This document shows, piece after piece, positions 29,812 through 43,462 of a DNA stretch of 64,000 bases; position 1 is the first letter of the stretch, and each line of letters starts with the position of its first letter. Position numbers and translations under genes: made by a program. The DNA is taken from NCBI RefSeq assembly GCF_007713465.1, contig NZ_VMSG01000004.1, positions 1-64,000 on the forward strand, written 5' to 3'. The notes under the pieces were generated by a model that did no database searches, was not told where the DNA came from, and was given only the letters and a program-made list of their open reading frames with translations. This DNA comes from Pseudomonas sp. H3(2019). GTDB lineage: Bacteria > Pseudomonadota > Gammaproteobacteria > Pseudomonadales > Pseudomonadaceae.

Positions 29812-30893
29812 TGCTGCTGTTGTTAGCGGAGTATCTGCAACAGTTCTACAAAGGCTTCGCAGTCTTTCAGTACCTGACCCTGCGCGGGATTCTCGGTGTG
29901 CTGACCGCGTTGTCGTTGTCGCTGTGCCTGGGTCCATGGATGATCCGCACGTTGCAGAACCGCCAGATCGGCCAGTCTGTCCGTAATGACGGCCCGCAAT
30001 CGCACTTGTCCAAGTCGGGCACTCCGACCATGGGCGGCGCACTGATTCTGACCGCCATCGGTGTCAGCACCTTGCTTTGGGCAGACCTGCACAACCGCTA
30101 TGTCTGGGTCGTGTTGCTGGTCACGCTGCTGTTCGGTGCCGTGGGCTGGGTCGACGATTACCGCAAAGTCATCGAGAAGAACTCCCGTGGCTTGCCGAGC
30201 CGCTGGAAATACTTCTGGCAGTCGGTGTTCGGCCTGGGCGCGGCGATCTTTCTTTATATGACTGCACCCAGCGCGGTTGAAACGACCTTGATCGTGCCGA
30301 TGTTCAAAGACGCCAGCATCGCGCTCGGCGTTGGCTTCGTGGTCCTGACCTACTTCGTGATCGTCGGCTCCAGCAACGCGGTCAACCTGACCGACGGCCT
30401 CGACGGCCTGGCGATCATGCCAACCGTGATGGTCGGCGGCGCGCTGGGGATTTTCTGCTACCTGTCGGGTAACGTGAAATTTGCCGAATACCTGCTGATT
30501 CCTTATGTACCGGGCGCAGGTGAGCTGATCGTGTTCTGCGGCGCGCTGATCGGTGCCGGCCTGGGTTTCCTCTGGTTCAACACATACCCGGCTCAAGTCT
30601 TCATGGGCGACGTCGGCGCACTGGCGCTGGGCGCAGCGTTGGGCACCATCGCCGTGATCGTCCGTCAGGAAATCGTCCTGTTCATCATGGGCGGCGTGTT
30701 CGTGATGGAAACCCTGTCGGTGGTCATTCAGGTTGCCTCTTTCAAGCTGACCGGTCGCCGTGTGTTCCGCATGGCACCGATTCACCACCACTTTGAACTC
30801 AAGGGCTGGCCCGAGCCACGCGTGATCGTCCGTTTCTGGATCATCACCGTGATTCTCGTACTGGTCGGCCTTGCCACCCTGAAGCTGAGGTAG
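29811..30893 (+). CDS. mraY: Phospho-MurNAc-pentapeptide transferase MraY
   Basis: A 360-residue integral membrane enzyme transferring phospho-MurNAc-pentapeptide to undecaprenyl phosphate (lipid I). About ten membrane segments. Signatures: [19 protein letters not shown] (catalytic Asp pair), [22 protein letters not shown] and [15 protein letters not shown] with the HHH motif. ATG at 29811 directly follows the murF stop; an earlier in-frame start (29784) would lie inside murF. Confidence 0.98.
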   Translation: MLLLLAEYLQQFYKGFAVFQYLTLRGILGVLTALSLSLCLGPWMIRTLQNRQIGQSVRNDGPQSHLSKSGTPTMGGALILTAIGVSTLLWADLHNRYVWVVLLVTLLFGAVGWVDDYRKVIEKNSRGLPSRWKYFWQSVFGLGAAIFLYMTAPSAVETTLIVPMFKDASIALGVGFVVLTYFVIVGSSNAVNLTDGLDGLAIMPTVMVGGALGIFCYLSGNVKFAEYLLIPYVPGAGELIVFCGALIGAGLGFLWFNTYPAQVFMGDVGALALGAALGTIAVIVRQEIVLFIMGGVFVMETLSVVIQVASFKLTGRRVFRMAPIHHHFELKGWPEPRVIVRFWIITVILVLVGLATLKLR

Positions 30894-30898
30894 AACGA

Positions 30899-32260
30899 GT
30901 GTCTCTGATCGCTTCTGACCACTTCCGCATCGTTGTCGGCCTCGGCAAGAGCGGCATGTCCCTGGTTCGCTTCCTGGCGAACCGGGGTGTGTCGTTCGCT
31001 GTCGCCGATACGCGGGAAAATCCACCGGAGCTGGCCACGCTGCGCCGTGACTACCCGCAGGTGGAAGTGCGTTGTGGCGAGCTGGATGTCGAATTCCTCT
31101 GCCGTGCCGACGAGCTCTACGTGAGCCCGGGCCTGGCCTTGGCGACTCCGGCCCTGCAAGCAGCAGCGGCCCGTGGCGTGAAGCTGTCGGGTGATATCGA
31201 GCTGTTCGCACGTAACGCGAAGGCGCCGATTGTCGCCATTACCGGCTCCAACGCAAAAAGCACCGTGACCACGCTGGTCGGCGAAATGGCGGCGGCAGCC
31301 GGCAAGCGCGTGGCGGTGGGCGGTAACCTCGGTACTCCGGCACTCGATCTGCTGAGCGATGACATTGAGTTGTACGTGATGGAACTCTCGAGCTTCCAGC
31401 TGGAGACCACCGGTCACTTGGGCGCCGAAGTGGCCACCGTGCTCAACGTCAGCGAAGACCATATGGACCGTTACAGCGGCCTGCCGGCGTATCACCTGGC
31501 CAAGCACCGGATCTTCCGTGGCGCGAAGCAAGTGGTGGTCAATCGTCAGGATGCGCTGAGCCGTCCGCTGATGAGCGAGGGCCTGCCGTGCTGGACCTTC
31601 GGCCTGAACAAACCGGATTTCAAAGCCTTTGGTCTGCGCGAGGAAAATGGCGAGAAGTATCTGGCCTTTGAATTCCAGAATCTGATGCCGGTACGCGAGC
31701 TGAAAATTCGTGGCGCGCATAACCAGTCCAACGCCCTCGCGGCCTTGGCCCTGGGGCACGCCGTTGGCCTGCCGTTCGATGCCATGCTTTCGAGCCTGCG
31801 GACTTTCACCGGGCTTGAGCATCGCTGCCAGTGGGTCCGCGACCTGAACGGCGTGAGCTACTACAACGATTCAAAAGCCACCAACGTTGGCGCCGCGTTG
31901 GCTGCTATCGAAGGCCTGGGCGCAGACATCGAAGGCAAGCTGGTGCTGATCGCCGGTGGCGATGGCAAAGGTGCCGAGTTCAAGGATCTGCGCGATCCGG
32001 TCGCGGCCAACTGCCGCGCCGTGGTGTTGATGGGACGTGATGCCGAGCTGATTGGCCAGGCCATCGGCGATGCCGTGCCACTGATTCGCGCCAACTCGCT
32101 GATCGAAGCGGTCGAGCAATGCCGCGCCATCGCCCAGCCAGGCGATGCGGTGCTGCTATCGCCGGCGTGCGCCAGTTTGGACATGTTCAAGAACTACGAA
32201 GAGCGTGGGCACCTGTTTGTCCAATCCGTGAAAAATCTGGCCGCGGAGGACTTGGCATGA
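30899..32260 (+). CDS. murD: UDP-MurNAc-L-alanine:D-glutamate ligase MurD
   Basis: The 453-residue ligase adding D-glutamate. N-terminal VVGLGKSGMSLVRFL UDP-binding loop; ATP loop ITGSNAKSTVTTLVGE, in which the usual Gly before Lys is Ala (GSNAKS), a variant I recall from other Pseudomonas MurD proteins; NVSEDHMDRY; SKATNVGAALAA and LSPACASLDMFKNYEERG. GTG start at 30899, six bases after mraY. Stop overlaps ftsW (ATGA). Confidence 0.97.
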   Translation: MSLIASDHFRIVVGLGKSGMSLVRFLANRGVSFAVADTRENPPELATLRRDYPQVEVRCGELDVEFLCRADELYVSPGLALATPALQAAAARGVKLSGDIELFARNAKAPIVAITGSNAKSTVTTLVGEMAAAAGKRVAVGGNLGTPALDLLSDDIELYVMELSSFQLETTGHLGAEVATVLNVSEDHMDRYSGLPAYHLAKHRIFRGAKQVVVNRQDALSRPLMSEGLPCWTFGLNKPDFKAFGLREENGEKYLAFEFQNLMPVRELKIRGAHNQSNALAALALGHAVGLPFDAMLSSLRTFTGLEHRCQWVRDLNGVSYYNDSKATNVGAALAAIEGLGADIEGKLVLIAGGDGKGAEFKDLRDPVAANCRAVVLMGRDAELIGQAIGDAVPLIRANSLIEAVEQCRAIAQPGDAVLLSPACASLDMFKNYEERGHLFVQSVKNLAAEDLA

Positions 32261-33474
32261 GCTTGAGAAATATCATCAAGCCGTACCCGTCGCCGATCAT
32301 CACCGGGCGTGGTATCGACCTCGACTTCCCAATGCTCGCCGGTTGCCTGGCGTTGCTCGGGCTGGGGCTGGTGATGATCGCCTCGGCATCGTCCGAAGTG
32401 GCGGCGGTGCAGTCAGGCAGCGCCCTGTATTACATGGTTCGTCACCTTATTTACATCGTGCTCGGCCTCGGTGCCTGCGTCGTCACCATGATGATTCCGA
32501 TCGCTACCTGGCAACGCCTGGGCTGGCTGATGCTGATCGGTGCATTCGGTTTGCTGGTGATGGTAATCGTCCCGGGGATCGGCCGTGAGGTGAACGGTTC
32601 GATGCGCTGGATCGGTTTCAGTTTCTTCAACGTCCAGCCTTCCGAGATTGCCAAGGTGTTTGTGGTGATCTACCTCGCCGGTTATCTGGTGCGTCGGCAG
32701 AAAGAAGTGCGCGAAAGCTGGATGGGCTTTTTCAAGCCGTTCATCGTGTTGCTGCCAATGGCCGGCCTGCTACTGATGGAGCCGGACTTCGGTGCCACCG
32801 TCGTGATGATGGGGGCCGCGGCGGCGATGCTGTTTTTGGGCGGCGTCGGGCTGTTCCGCTTCACCTTGATGGTGATACTGGCGGTGGTGGCGGTGGTGCT
32901 GCTGATCAAGATGCAGCCTTATCGAATGGCCCGTTTGACCACCTTCACCGACCCGTGGGCCGACCAGTTCGGTTCCGGCTACCAGTTGACCCAGGCACTG
33001 ATCGCCTTCGGTCGCGGTGAGTGGCTGGGCGTTGGCCTGGGCAACAGCGTACAGAAACAGTTCTACCTGCCGGAAGCGCACACCGACTTCGTGTTCTCGG
33101 TCCTCGCCGAGGAGCTGGGCGTAGTCGGCTCTCTGGCCACCACCGCGCTGTTCGTCTTCGTGTGCATACGCGGCATGTACATCGGTTTGTGGGCAGAAAA
33201 GGCCAAGCAATTCTTTGCCGCTTATGTCGCCTACGGCTTGTCGTTCCTGTGGATTGGTCAGTTCCTGATCAACATCGGGGTGAACGTCGGCCTGCTGCCA
33301 ACCAAGGGTTTGACCTTGCCGTTCCTCAGTTACGGCGGCAGTTCGTTGGTGATCTGCTGCGCCTGTCTTGGCTTGTTGTTGCGCATCGAATGGGAGAGTC
33401 GAACCCACTTGGGCAGCGAAGAGATGGAGTTCAGCGAGAGTGACTTCGCCGAGGAGCCGACCCATGGGCGCTAA
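32257..33474 (+). CDS. ftsW: Peptidoglycan glycosyltransferase FtsW
   Basis: A 405-residue SEDS-family polytopic protein with ten predicted membrane helices. SEDS hallmarks: MRWIGFSFFNVQPSEIAKV, LLMEPDFGATVV (catalytic Asp in EPD), GSGYQLTQALIAFGRG, FVFSVLAEELG and PTKGLTLPFLSYGGSS. It polymerises lipid II at the septum with FtsI. Start ATG 32257 overlaps the murD stop. An acidic C-terminal tail (SEEMEFSESDFAEE) faces the cytoplasm. Overlaps murG by 11 bases. Confidence 0.97.
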   Translation: MSLRNIIKPYPSPIITGRGIDLDFPMLAGCLALLGLGLVMIASASSEVAAVQSGSALYYMVRHLIYIVLGLGACVVTMMIPIATWQRLGWLMLIGAFGLLVMVIVPGIGREVNGSMRWIGFSFFNVQPSEIAKVFVVIYLAGYLVRRQKEVRESWMGFFKPFIVLLPMAGLLLMEPDFGATVVMMGAAAAMLFLGGVGLFRFTLMVILAVVAVVLLIKMQPYRMARLTTFTDPWADQFGSGYQLTQALIAFGRGEWLGVGLGNSVQKQFYLPEAHTDFVFSVLAEELGVVGSLATTALFVFVCIRGMYIGLWAEKAKQFFAAYVAYGLSFLWIGQFLINIGVNVGLLPTKGLTLPFLSYGGSSLVICCACLGLLLRIEWESRTHLGSEEMEFSESDFAEEPTHGR

Positions 33475-34526
33475 CGTGCTGATCATGGCGGGCGGCACTG
33501 GTGGCCATGTGTTCCCGGCGCTGGCCTGCGCTCGCGAGTTTCAGGCGCGCGGCTATACCGTGCACTGGCTCGGGACGCCTCGCGGAATCGAAAACGAACT
33601 GGTCCCGAATGCCGGCCTGCCGTTGCATCTGATCAACGTCAGCGGCCTGCGTGGCAAGAGCAAGCTGTCGCTGCTCAAGGCACCTTTTGTATTGCTCAAG
33701 GCGATCTGGCAGGCACGTGCCGTCATTCGTCAGTTGAAGCCGGTCTGCGTCCTGGGCTTTGGCGGATATGTCACCGGTCCTGGTGGCGTAGCCGCCAAAC
33801 TGGCTGGCGTGCCCGTGATCGTTCATGAACAGAACGCCGTCGCCGGTACCGCCAATCGGTTGCTGGTGCCGTTGGCCGCGCGAGTCTGCGAAGCTTTCCC
33901 GGACACCTTTGCTGCCAGTGGCAGCCGGCGCACTACCGGTAACCCGGTGCGCACCGAGTTGTTCCTCGATACAGCACGTCCAGCCCTGGCCGGACGTAAA
34001 GCGCGTTTGCTGATCCTGGGCGGAAGTCTGGGGGCAGAACCGTTGAACAAATTGCTGCCTGAAGCCCTGTCGCTGGTTCCCGCCGAACTGCGTCCGGAAG
34101 TGTTTCATCAGGCCGGTAAAAACCACGATGAAGTGACTGCCGAGCGCTATCGCACGGCCGGTGTCGAGGCGCAAGTGCAGCCTTTCATCAAAGACATGGC
34201 CCAAGCCTATGGCTGGGCCGACCTGGTGGTCTGTCGCGCTGGCGCGCTGACTGTCAGTGAGCTGGCTGCTGCCGGTCTGCCCTCGATGCTGGTGCCTTTG
34301 CCCCACGCGATCGACGATCACCAGACCCGCAATGCCGAATATTTGGCTCGTGAAGGCGCTGCCTTCCTGATGCCGCAAAGAACGACTGGCGCAGCGGATC
34401 TCGCTGCACGCCTGACAGAGGTCTTGATGCAACCGCAACGACTCAACGACATGGCTGGCGCCGCTCGTCGCCTGGCCAAACCTGATGCAACCCGCAACGT
34501 GGTCGATATCTGCCTGGAGGTGGTTC

Positions 34527-34534
<8 letters not shown>
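33464..34534 (+). CDS. murG: UDP-GlcNAc:lipid I transferase MurG
   Basis: A 356-residue GT-B glycosyltransferase forming lipid II. Gly-rich motif [57 protein letters not shown], and [31 protein letters not shown] (nucleotide-sugar site) are all present. The ATG at 33464 is inside the end of ftsW. Ends 8 bases inside murC. Confidence 0.98.
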
Positions 34535-36952
<2,418 letters not shown>

Positions 36953-36956
36953 GACC

Positions 36957-37823
36957 ATGCAAGGCGCCCAGCTACGTCATCAGCCATCCGCACCCGGCCG
37001 CAAGCCGGTGCCGCGGGGTGCCAGCCGAATGGTGGCCAAAGAGCCGATGTCGGTGCGCCTGCCGAAAGCCAATTTTGGTTTTCTCAAAGCCTTGTTCTGG
37101 CCCGTGCTGTTGGTCGCGTTGGGGTTCGGTACTTACGAAGGTGCACAGCGCTTGCTGCCGTACGCCGACCGGCCGATCACCAAGATCAACGTGCAGGGCG
37201 ATTTGAGTTACATCAGCCAGCAAGCGGTGCAGCAGCGGATCGCCCCGTACGTGGCGGCGAGCTTCTTCACCATTGACCTGGCGAGCATGCGTACCGAACT
37301 GGAACAGATGCCATGGATTGCGCACGCCGAAGTGCGTCGCGTCTGGCCTGACCAGGTGGTGATTCGCCTGGAAGAGCAACTGCCCGTGGCCCGCTGGGGC
37401 GACGAAGCGCTGCTGAACAACCAGGGGCAGGCGTTTACGCCGCGTGAATTGGCCAACTACGAACATTTGCCACAGCTGTTCGGCCCACAACGGGCCCAGC
37501 AGCAAGTGATGCAGCAGTATCAGGTGTTGAGCCAGATGTTACGGCCATTGGGCTTCTCGATTGCCCGGCTGGAATTGCGTGAACGCGGCAGCTGGTTTCT
37601 GACCACTGGCGCGGGTAGCGCGGGCCCTGGGATCGAGCTGTTGCTGGGACGCGATCACCTGGTGGAAAAGATGCGCCGCTTCATTGCCATCTACGACAAG
37701 ACGCTTAAAGAACAGATTACGAACATTGCGCGCATCGACCTGCGTTATGCCAACGGCCTGGCCGTCGGCTGGCGGGAACCTGTAGCGCCCACGACAGCCC
37801 AACGCGCCGTCGCGAAGAATTGA
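36957..37823 (+). CDS. ftsQ: Cell division protein FtsQ
   Basis: 288 residues: a basic cytoplasmic N-terminus of about 40 residues, a transmembrane helix (about 43-63, [19 protein letters not shown]), a POTRA domain ([26 protein letters not shown]) and the beta domain with [41 protein letters not shown] split over consecutive strands. Scaffolds FtsL and FtsB. Starts 4 bases after ddlB. Confidence 0.96.
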   Translation: MQGAQLRHQPSAPGRKPVPRGASRMVAKEPMSVRLPKANFGFLKALFWPVLLVALGFGTYEGAQRLLPYADRPITKINVQGDLSYISQQAVQQRIAPYVAASFFTIDLASMRTELEQMPWIAHAEVRRVWPDQVVIRLEEQLPVARWGDEALLNNQGQAFTPRELANYEHLPQLFGPQRAQQQVMQQYQVLSQMLRPLGFSIARLELRERGSWFLTTGAGSAGPGIELLLGRDHLVEKMRRFIAIYDKTLKEQITNIARIDLRYANGLAVGWREPVAPTTAQRAVAKN

Positions 37824-37837
37824 GAAGAGGCAGGACC

Positions 37838-39100
37838 ATGGCAAACGTGCAAAGCGGCAAAATGATCGTCGGTCTGGATATCGGTACCTCCAAGGTGGTG
37901 GCGCTGGTAGGCGAGGTCGCGGCCGATGGCCAACTGGAAATCGTCGGGATCGGTACTCATCCCTCCCGCGGCCTGAAGAAGGGCGTGGTGGTGAATATCG
38001 AATCCACCGTGCAGTCCATTCAGCGTGCGATCGAAGAAGCGCAACTGATGGCCGGTTGCCGGATTCACTCGGCGTTCGTTGGTGTGGCGGGCAATCACAT
38101 TCGCAGCCTGAACTCCCACGGGATCGTGGCGATTCGTGATCGCGAAGTCAGTTCGGCCGACCTCGAGCGCGTGCTCGATGCCGCCCAGGCCGTGGCGATT
38201 CCGGCGGACCAGCGCGTTCTGCACACGCTGCCGCAGGATTACGTGATCGATAACCAGGAAGGCGTTCGCGAGCCTTTGGGCATGTCCGGAGTACGTCTGG
38301 AAGCCAAGGTCCACGTGGTCACCTGCGCGGTGAACGCCGCACAGAACATTGAAAAGTGCGTGCGTCGCTGCGGTCTGGAAATCGACGACATCATTCTCGA
38401 GCAGTTGGCTTCTGCGTACTCGGTGTTGACCGATGACGAGAAAGAGCTGGGTGTGTGCCTGGTGGACATCGGTGGCGGTACCACCGACATCGCGATCTTC
38501 ACCGAAGGCGCGATCCGTCACACCGCGGTGATCCCGATTGCCGGTGATCAGGTGACCAACGACATCGCCATGGCGTTGCGCACTCCGACCCAGTACGCCG
38601 AAGAAATCAAGATCCGCTACGCCTGCGCCTTGGCCAAACTGGCCGGCGCCGGTGAAACCATCAAGGTCCCAAGCGTCGGTGATCGTCCGCCGCGCGAGCT
38701 GTCCCGTCAGGCCCTGGCCGAAGTGGTCGAGCCGCGTTACGACGAGCTGTTCACGCTGATCCAGGCCGAGCTGCGTCGCAGCGGCTACGAAGACCTGATC
38801 CCGGCCGGCATCGTGCTGACCGGTGGTACTTCGAAGATGGAAGGCGCGGTCGAGTTGGCCGAAGAGATTTTCCACATGCCGGTTCGCCTGGGCGTACCGC
38901 ATGGCGTCAGAGGCCTGGACGACGTAGTGCGCAACCCGATTTATTCCACCGGTGTTGGTTTGCTGATGTATGGCCTGCAAAAGCAGTCCGATGGCATTTC
39001 CTTCTCCGGGATCAGCAGCAGTCGCGATAGCTACAACAACGACGAGGCCAAGAGCCCGTTGATCGATCGCATCAAAAGCTGGGTCCAGGGCAATTTCTGA
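37838..39100 (+). CDS. ftsA: Cell division protein FtsA
   Basis: A 420-residue actin-fold ATPase anchoring FtsZ to the membrane. GLDIGTSKVVALVGE (phosphate 1), the SHS2/1C region with HPSRGLKKGVVVNIE, VDIGGGTTDIAIF (phosphate 2), and VLTGGTSKMEGAVEL. The C-terminus RIKSWVQGNF is the amphipathic membrane-targeting helix. ATG 37838 (MANVQSGKM) is preferred to an in-frame start 18 bases upstream, which overlaps ftsQ. Confidence 0.98.
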   Translation: MANVQSGKMIVGLDIGTSKVVALVGEVAADGQLEIVGIGTHPSRGLKKGVVVNIESTVQSIQRAIEEAQLMAGCRIHSAFVGVAGNHIRSLNSHGIVAIRDREVSSADLERVLDAAQAVAIPADQRVLHTLPQDYVIDNQEGVREPLGMSGVRLEAKVHVVTCAVNAAQNIEKCVRRCGLEIDDIILEQLASAYSVLTDDEKELGVCLVDIGGGTTDIAIFTEGAIRHTAVIPIAGDQVTNDIAMALRTPTQYAEEIKIRYACALAKLAGAGETIKVPSVGDRPPRELSRQALAEVVEPRYDELFTLIQAELRRSGYEDLIPAGIVLTGGTSKMEGAVELAEEIFHMPVRLGVPHGVRGLDDVVRNPIYSTGVGLLMYGLQKQSDGISFSGISSSRDSYNNDEAKSPLIDRIKSWVQGNF

Positions 39101-39189
39101 AGATTTACCGCAACACCGTGACACCGCAGCACCGTTGTACGCAGTAGGCGCAGTAGGCGAAAAAACTAGAGAATGTAAGGAGAGGGAAA

Positions 39190-40377
39190 ATGTTCGAACT
39201 CGTAGACAACATCCCCGCAAGCCCGGTTATTAAAGTTATCGGTGTTGGCGGTGGCGGCGGCAACGCTGTGAATCACATGGTCAAGAGCAACATTGAAGGC
39301 GTTGAGTTCATCTGCGCCAACACTGATGCCCAGGCGCTGAAAAACATCGGCGCGCGGACCATCCTGCAATTGGGCACCGGCGTGACCAAGGGGCTGGGTG
39401 CTGGCGCGAACCCTGAGGTCGGTCGTCAGGCCGCTCTGGAAGACCGCGAGCGCATCGCCGAAGTGCTGCAAGGCACGAACATGGTGTTCATCACCACCGG
39501 CATGGGCGGCGGTACCGGTACCGGTGCTGCGCCGATCATTGCTGAAGTGGCCAAGGAAATGGGGATCCTCACCGTTGCGGTGGTGACTCGTCCGTTTCCG
39601 TTCGAAGGCCGCAAGCGTATGCAGATCGCCGATGAAGGCATCCGCGCGCTGAGCGAAAGCGTCGACTCGTTGATCACCATCCCCAACGAGAAGCTGCTGA
39701 CCATCCTGGGTAAAGACGCAAGCCTGCTGTCGGCTTTCGCCAAGGCTGACGATGTACTGGCCGGTGCCGTTCGCGGTATCTCCGACATCATCAAGCGTCC
39801 AGGCATGATCAACGTCGACTTCGCCGACGTCCGTACCGTCATGAGCGAAATGGGCATGGCGATGATGGGCACTGGCTGCGCCAGCGGTCCGAACCGTGCG
39901 CGTGAAGCGACTGAAGCGGCGATCCGTAACCCGCTGCTCGAAGACGTCAACCTGCAAGGTGCACGCGGCATCCTGGTGAACATCACCGCCGGCCCTGACC
40001 TGTCCCTGGGTGAGTACTCCGACGTGGGTAGCATCATCGAAGCCTTCGCTTCCGAGCACGCGATGGTCAAGGTCGGTACCGTTATCGATCCGGACATGCG
40101 CGACGAATTGCACGTGACTGTGGTTGCCACAGGTCTGGGCGCAAAAATCGAGAAACCTGTGAAGGTCATCGACAATACCGTTCAAACCTCCATGGCAGCT
40201 GCCGCACCTGCTGCCGCGCGTCAGGAAATGCCGTCGGTCAACTACCGCGACCTGGACCGTCCAACCGTGATGCGCAACCAGGCTCAGGCCGGCGCAGCGG
40301 CGGCGGCTAAGCTCAATCCGCAAGACGATTTGGACTACCTGGACATCCCGGCATTCCTGCGTCGTCAGGCCGATTGA
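39190..40377 (+). CDS. ftsZ: Cell division protein FtsZ
   Basis: The 395-residue tubulin homologue. GTPase motif [11 protein letters not shown]3/T7 loops with [13 protein letters not shown] and [11 protein letters not shown], then a variable linker rich in Ala ([11 protein letters not shown] to [11 protein letters not shown]) and the conserved C-terminal peptide [17 protein letters not shown] that binds FtsA and ZipA. GGAGAGG precedes the ATG. The 89-base gap from ftsA contains a short tandem GCAGTAGGC duplication and room for a promoter. Confidence 0.99.
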   Translation: MFELVDNIPASPVIKVIGVGGGGGNAVNHMVKSNIEGVEFICANTDAQALKNIGARTILQLGTGVTKGLGAGANPEVGRQAALEDRERIAEVLQGTNMVFITTGMGGGTGTGAAPIIAEVAKEMGILTVAVVTRPFPFEGRKRMQIADEGIRALSESVDSLITIPNEKLLTILGKDASLLSAFAKADDVLAGAVRGISDIIKRPGMINVDFADVRTVMSEMGMAMMGTGCASGPNRAREATEAAIRNPLLEDVNLQGARGILVNITAGPDLSLGEYSDVGSIIEAFASEHAMVKVGTVIDPDMRDELHVTVVATGLGAKIEKPVKVIDNTVQTSMAAAAPAAARQEMPSVNYRDLDRPTVMRNQAQAGAAAAAKLNPQDDLDYLDIPAFLRRQAD

Positions 40378-40453
40378 TGGAATGTATCAGGGCTATGAAG
40401 GTGATTGGTGTTCAGCAAAGGCCGGGTCTGCTATTATCGCCAGCCTTTGTTGA

Positions 40454-41401
<948 letters not shown>

Positions 41402-41422
41402 GCAAAAACCTCTCTAGTTTTT

Positions 41423-41450
41423 AAAGGCTGCCTTCGGGTGGCCTTTTTTT
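41423..41450 (+). terminator. Rho-independent terminator of lpxC and the dcw cluster
   Basis: AGGCTGCC/GGTGGCCT stem with TTCG tetraloop and seven T. Confidence 0.88.
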
Positions 41451-42957
41451 ATCCCGGCGCGCTGACCACTCGGTTACGCCCTCGGTGCTTGGCCTGATAC
41501 AGCGCCTTGTCGGCTGCATACATCAGGTTTTCCAGGCTCTCGCCCGGTTGCCCTGTCGAGGTGCTGAGACCGATGCTGACGGTGATGGGGGACTCGTCGC
41601 CTTCGAACGGTGGCAGTTGCTCGACTGCAGCGCGGATATTTTCGGCAATCCGCAGTGCACCGCTGCTGTCAGTCTCGGCCAGCACCACGGCAAACTCCTC
41701 ACCGCCATAGCGCGCGGCGAGATCAGAGGGGCGACGGATGTTTTCGCTGATGACCCTGGCGAGCACGCGCAAGGCATCGTCGCCGCTCTGATGGCCGTGG
41801 CGGTCGTTGAACGACTTGAAGTGATCGGCGTCGATCATCAACACCGACAACGGTTTGCCCGAGCGCTGGGCGCGGGACCATTCATGGTTCAGGGCCTGGT
41901 CGAGGGTGCGCCGGTTAGCCACTCCGGTGAGGGCATCGATGGCGGCCTGTTGCGCCAGTTCCTGCTCGGCGTGATGGCGCAGGCGTAATTCGCGGCATAG
42001 CAGCAAGGTCAGCCACATCAAGCCGATACACAACACACCGGTTGCGCCACTGATCACGTACGCGGTGCGTCTCCAGCTGGCGAAGATTTCGTCCATGGAG
42101 AGCGCGACGCTGACCGTCAACGGCAGGTTGCCGACGCGCGAGAAGGTGTACAGGCGTTCCTGGTGGTCCATGCTCGACAGGCTGCTGAAGCTGCCACTGC
42201 CTTCACGCATGATGCGTATGACGTTGGGTCGATTGCCGAAACTCTTGCCGATGCTGGCATCGGTCAGCATGGGCTTTTGCGCCAGCAGTATGCCGTCCTT
42301 GTCGAGCACGTTGAGGGTACTGTTAGAGCCGATGTCCAGGCTGCTGAACAGCTCGTCAAAGTACTCCAGTTGCATGGACGCGACGGCAACGCCAAGAAAC
42401 TCCCCGGTGGGCGAAGAGATGCGCCGGCTGAAGCTGATGCGCCACTGATCGTTCTCGGGGCAGTCGCAACGGGGTTTGAACGGGCGACTGATAAACATCC
42501 CGCTGTCGCTGTTGCTGACGTGGGCCTGGAAGTAGTCACGGTCAGCAAAATTGCCCTGTTTGGGCTGAATCGACGACGAGTTGGCGATCACATCGCCGTG
42601 CTTGTCGAGCAGCAGCACATCACCCTTGTAACGTGCGGTACTTGCGCGGTCGAACAGCACCAGATGGCGGATCTGCGCCGAAACCTTCTGCAGGTCGTCA
42701 CGTTGGGCGGCAGCGATCAAGCCTTGCAGTGACAGGTCATAGAGTTCGACATTGCGCAGCACATCGGCGTCGATCAGTTGCACGATGTTGGTCGCACCCC
42801 GCGTGGCCGCCTGCATGGCATTGGCGTGTTCGCGGATCAGCAGGAAGGTGACGATGGCGATGATCGCGACGACGGTCAGCGAGCTGCCGAGAACCAGCAG
42901 CAATTCCGGTCGGCGGGCAGCGCCCGTTATGGCGTGGTGTGTGCGGTTTGCACTCAT
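41449..42957 (-). CDS. Membrane diguanylate cyclase with periplasmic sensor domain
   Basis: A 502-residue protein: transmembrane helix about 20-42, a periplasmic Cache/PDC-type sensor domain (about 45-285, with DRDYFQAHVSN and SFSRRISSPTGEFLGVAVASM), a second helix about 298-322, and a C-terminal GGEEF domain. The active-site motif is GGEEF, a functional variant, preceded by RPSD five residues upstream, which matches the RxxD inhibitory site for c-di-GMP feedback. Thus active and product-inhibited cyclase is expected. It converges on lpxC; in P. aeruginosa this place is followed by other genes, so the insertion is lineage-specific. Confidence 0.93.
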   Translation of the reverse strand: MSANRTHHAITGAARRPELLLVLGSSLTVVAIIAIVTFLLIREHANAMQAATRGATNIVQLIDADVLRNVELYDLSLQGLIAAAQRDDLQKVSAQIRHLVLFDRASTARYKGDVLLLDKHGDVIANSSSIQPKQGNFADRDYFQAHVSNSDSGMFISRPFKPRCDCPENDQWRISFSRRISSPTGEFLGVAVASMQLEYFDELFSSLDIGSNSTLNVLDKDGILLAQKPMLTDASIGKSFGNRPNVIRIMREGSGSFSSLSSMDHQERLYTFSRVGNLPLTVSVALSMDEIFASWRRTAYVISGATGVLCIGLMWLTLLLCRELRLRHHAEQELAQQAAIDALTGVANRRTLDQALNHEWSRAQRSGKPLSVLMIDADHFKSFNDRHGHQSGDDALRVLARVISENIRRPSDLAARYGGEEFAVVLAETDSSGALRIAENIRAAVEQLPPFEGDESPITVSIGLSTSTGQPGESLENLMYAADKALYQAKHRGRNRVVSAPG

Positions 42958-43064
42958 GGTTCTGATTTCTGCGCAGGGACATCATCAGCGTAGTTCCCGG
43001 ACACACCGGGCAGCATTGCAGATATCAGTTCGTTTATCTCAGTGCATGTATAGATCCCGGATAC

Positions 43065-43095
43065 AAAAAAGGCCAGCGTCGGTGCTGGCCTTTTT
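43065..43095 (-). terminator. Bidirectional terminator
   Basis: GGCCAGC/GCTGGCC perfect stem (43071-43090) with A6 on the left and T5 on the right. On the minus strand it follows the OprD relic, suggesting it was that gene's terminator. Confidence 0.85.
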
Positions 43096-43106
43096 GTGAA
43101 TTTCTC

Positions 43107-43268
43107 TCAGAAAACGTTCAATGGGTAGTCGGCGATTACCCGATATTCATCGGCATTGAGTTTAAGGCTGGAACCTTTAACGAAACCTTCATGGCTGGAA
43201 TCGTCGGCAGCCTGGACATGTGCGGCCACTGCAATGAATAGCGGACTGAGTTTGAGGGTGATGCTCAC
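43107..43268 (-). pseudogene. OprD-family porin relic with internal deletion
   Basis: A 53-codon frame (from GTG at 43268) begins with a signal peptide-like stretch (ITLKLSPLFIAVAAHVQA), continues ADDSSHEGFVKGSSLKLNA, which matches the mature N-terminus of OprD-family outer-membrane porins, then jumps directly to DEYRVIADYPLNVF and stop, which matches the C-terminal strand of the same family, ending in the terminal aromatic residue. About 370 residues of barrel are missing in frame. It retains a terminator. As a protein it cannot form a porin; it is best read as a decayed gene. A genuine tiny protein is less likely. Confidence 0.72.
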
Positions 43269-43371
43269 GCGGGAGACAGATCCTTGGGTCCATAACAAGC
43301 GTTGTTATAGTTAATAATCCGGGTGGTTCTTATTGGGTAATAACGAAGGAGTGCCTGACAAATACACAACG

Positions 43372-43398
43372 AAAAAAAGCCGCTGATAGCCGCGGCTT
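43372..43398 (-). terminator. Terminator of the small exported protein gene
   Basis: On the minus strand AGCCGCGGCTATCAGCGGCT forms a hairpin followed by seven T. It lies 65 bases past the stop of the gene at 43463-43687. Confidence 0.82.
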
Positions 43399-43462
43399 GA
43401 AGACAACTTCTCAAGGGAAAGAGCCCTGAGAAGTGTCGAGGGAAACTGAGTGGTGTTGCCGA

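Noticed and set aside
31240..31275. Defective MurD because of Ala in the ATP loop (GSNAKS)
   Set aside because: I recall the same variant in other Pseudomonas MurD proteins and all other motifs are intact.
39135..39160. Tandem GCAGTAGGC duplication between ftsA and ftsZ as operator
   Set aside because: Only two 9-base units; likely a small replication duplication without further support.
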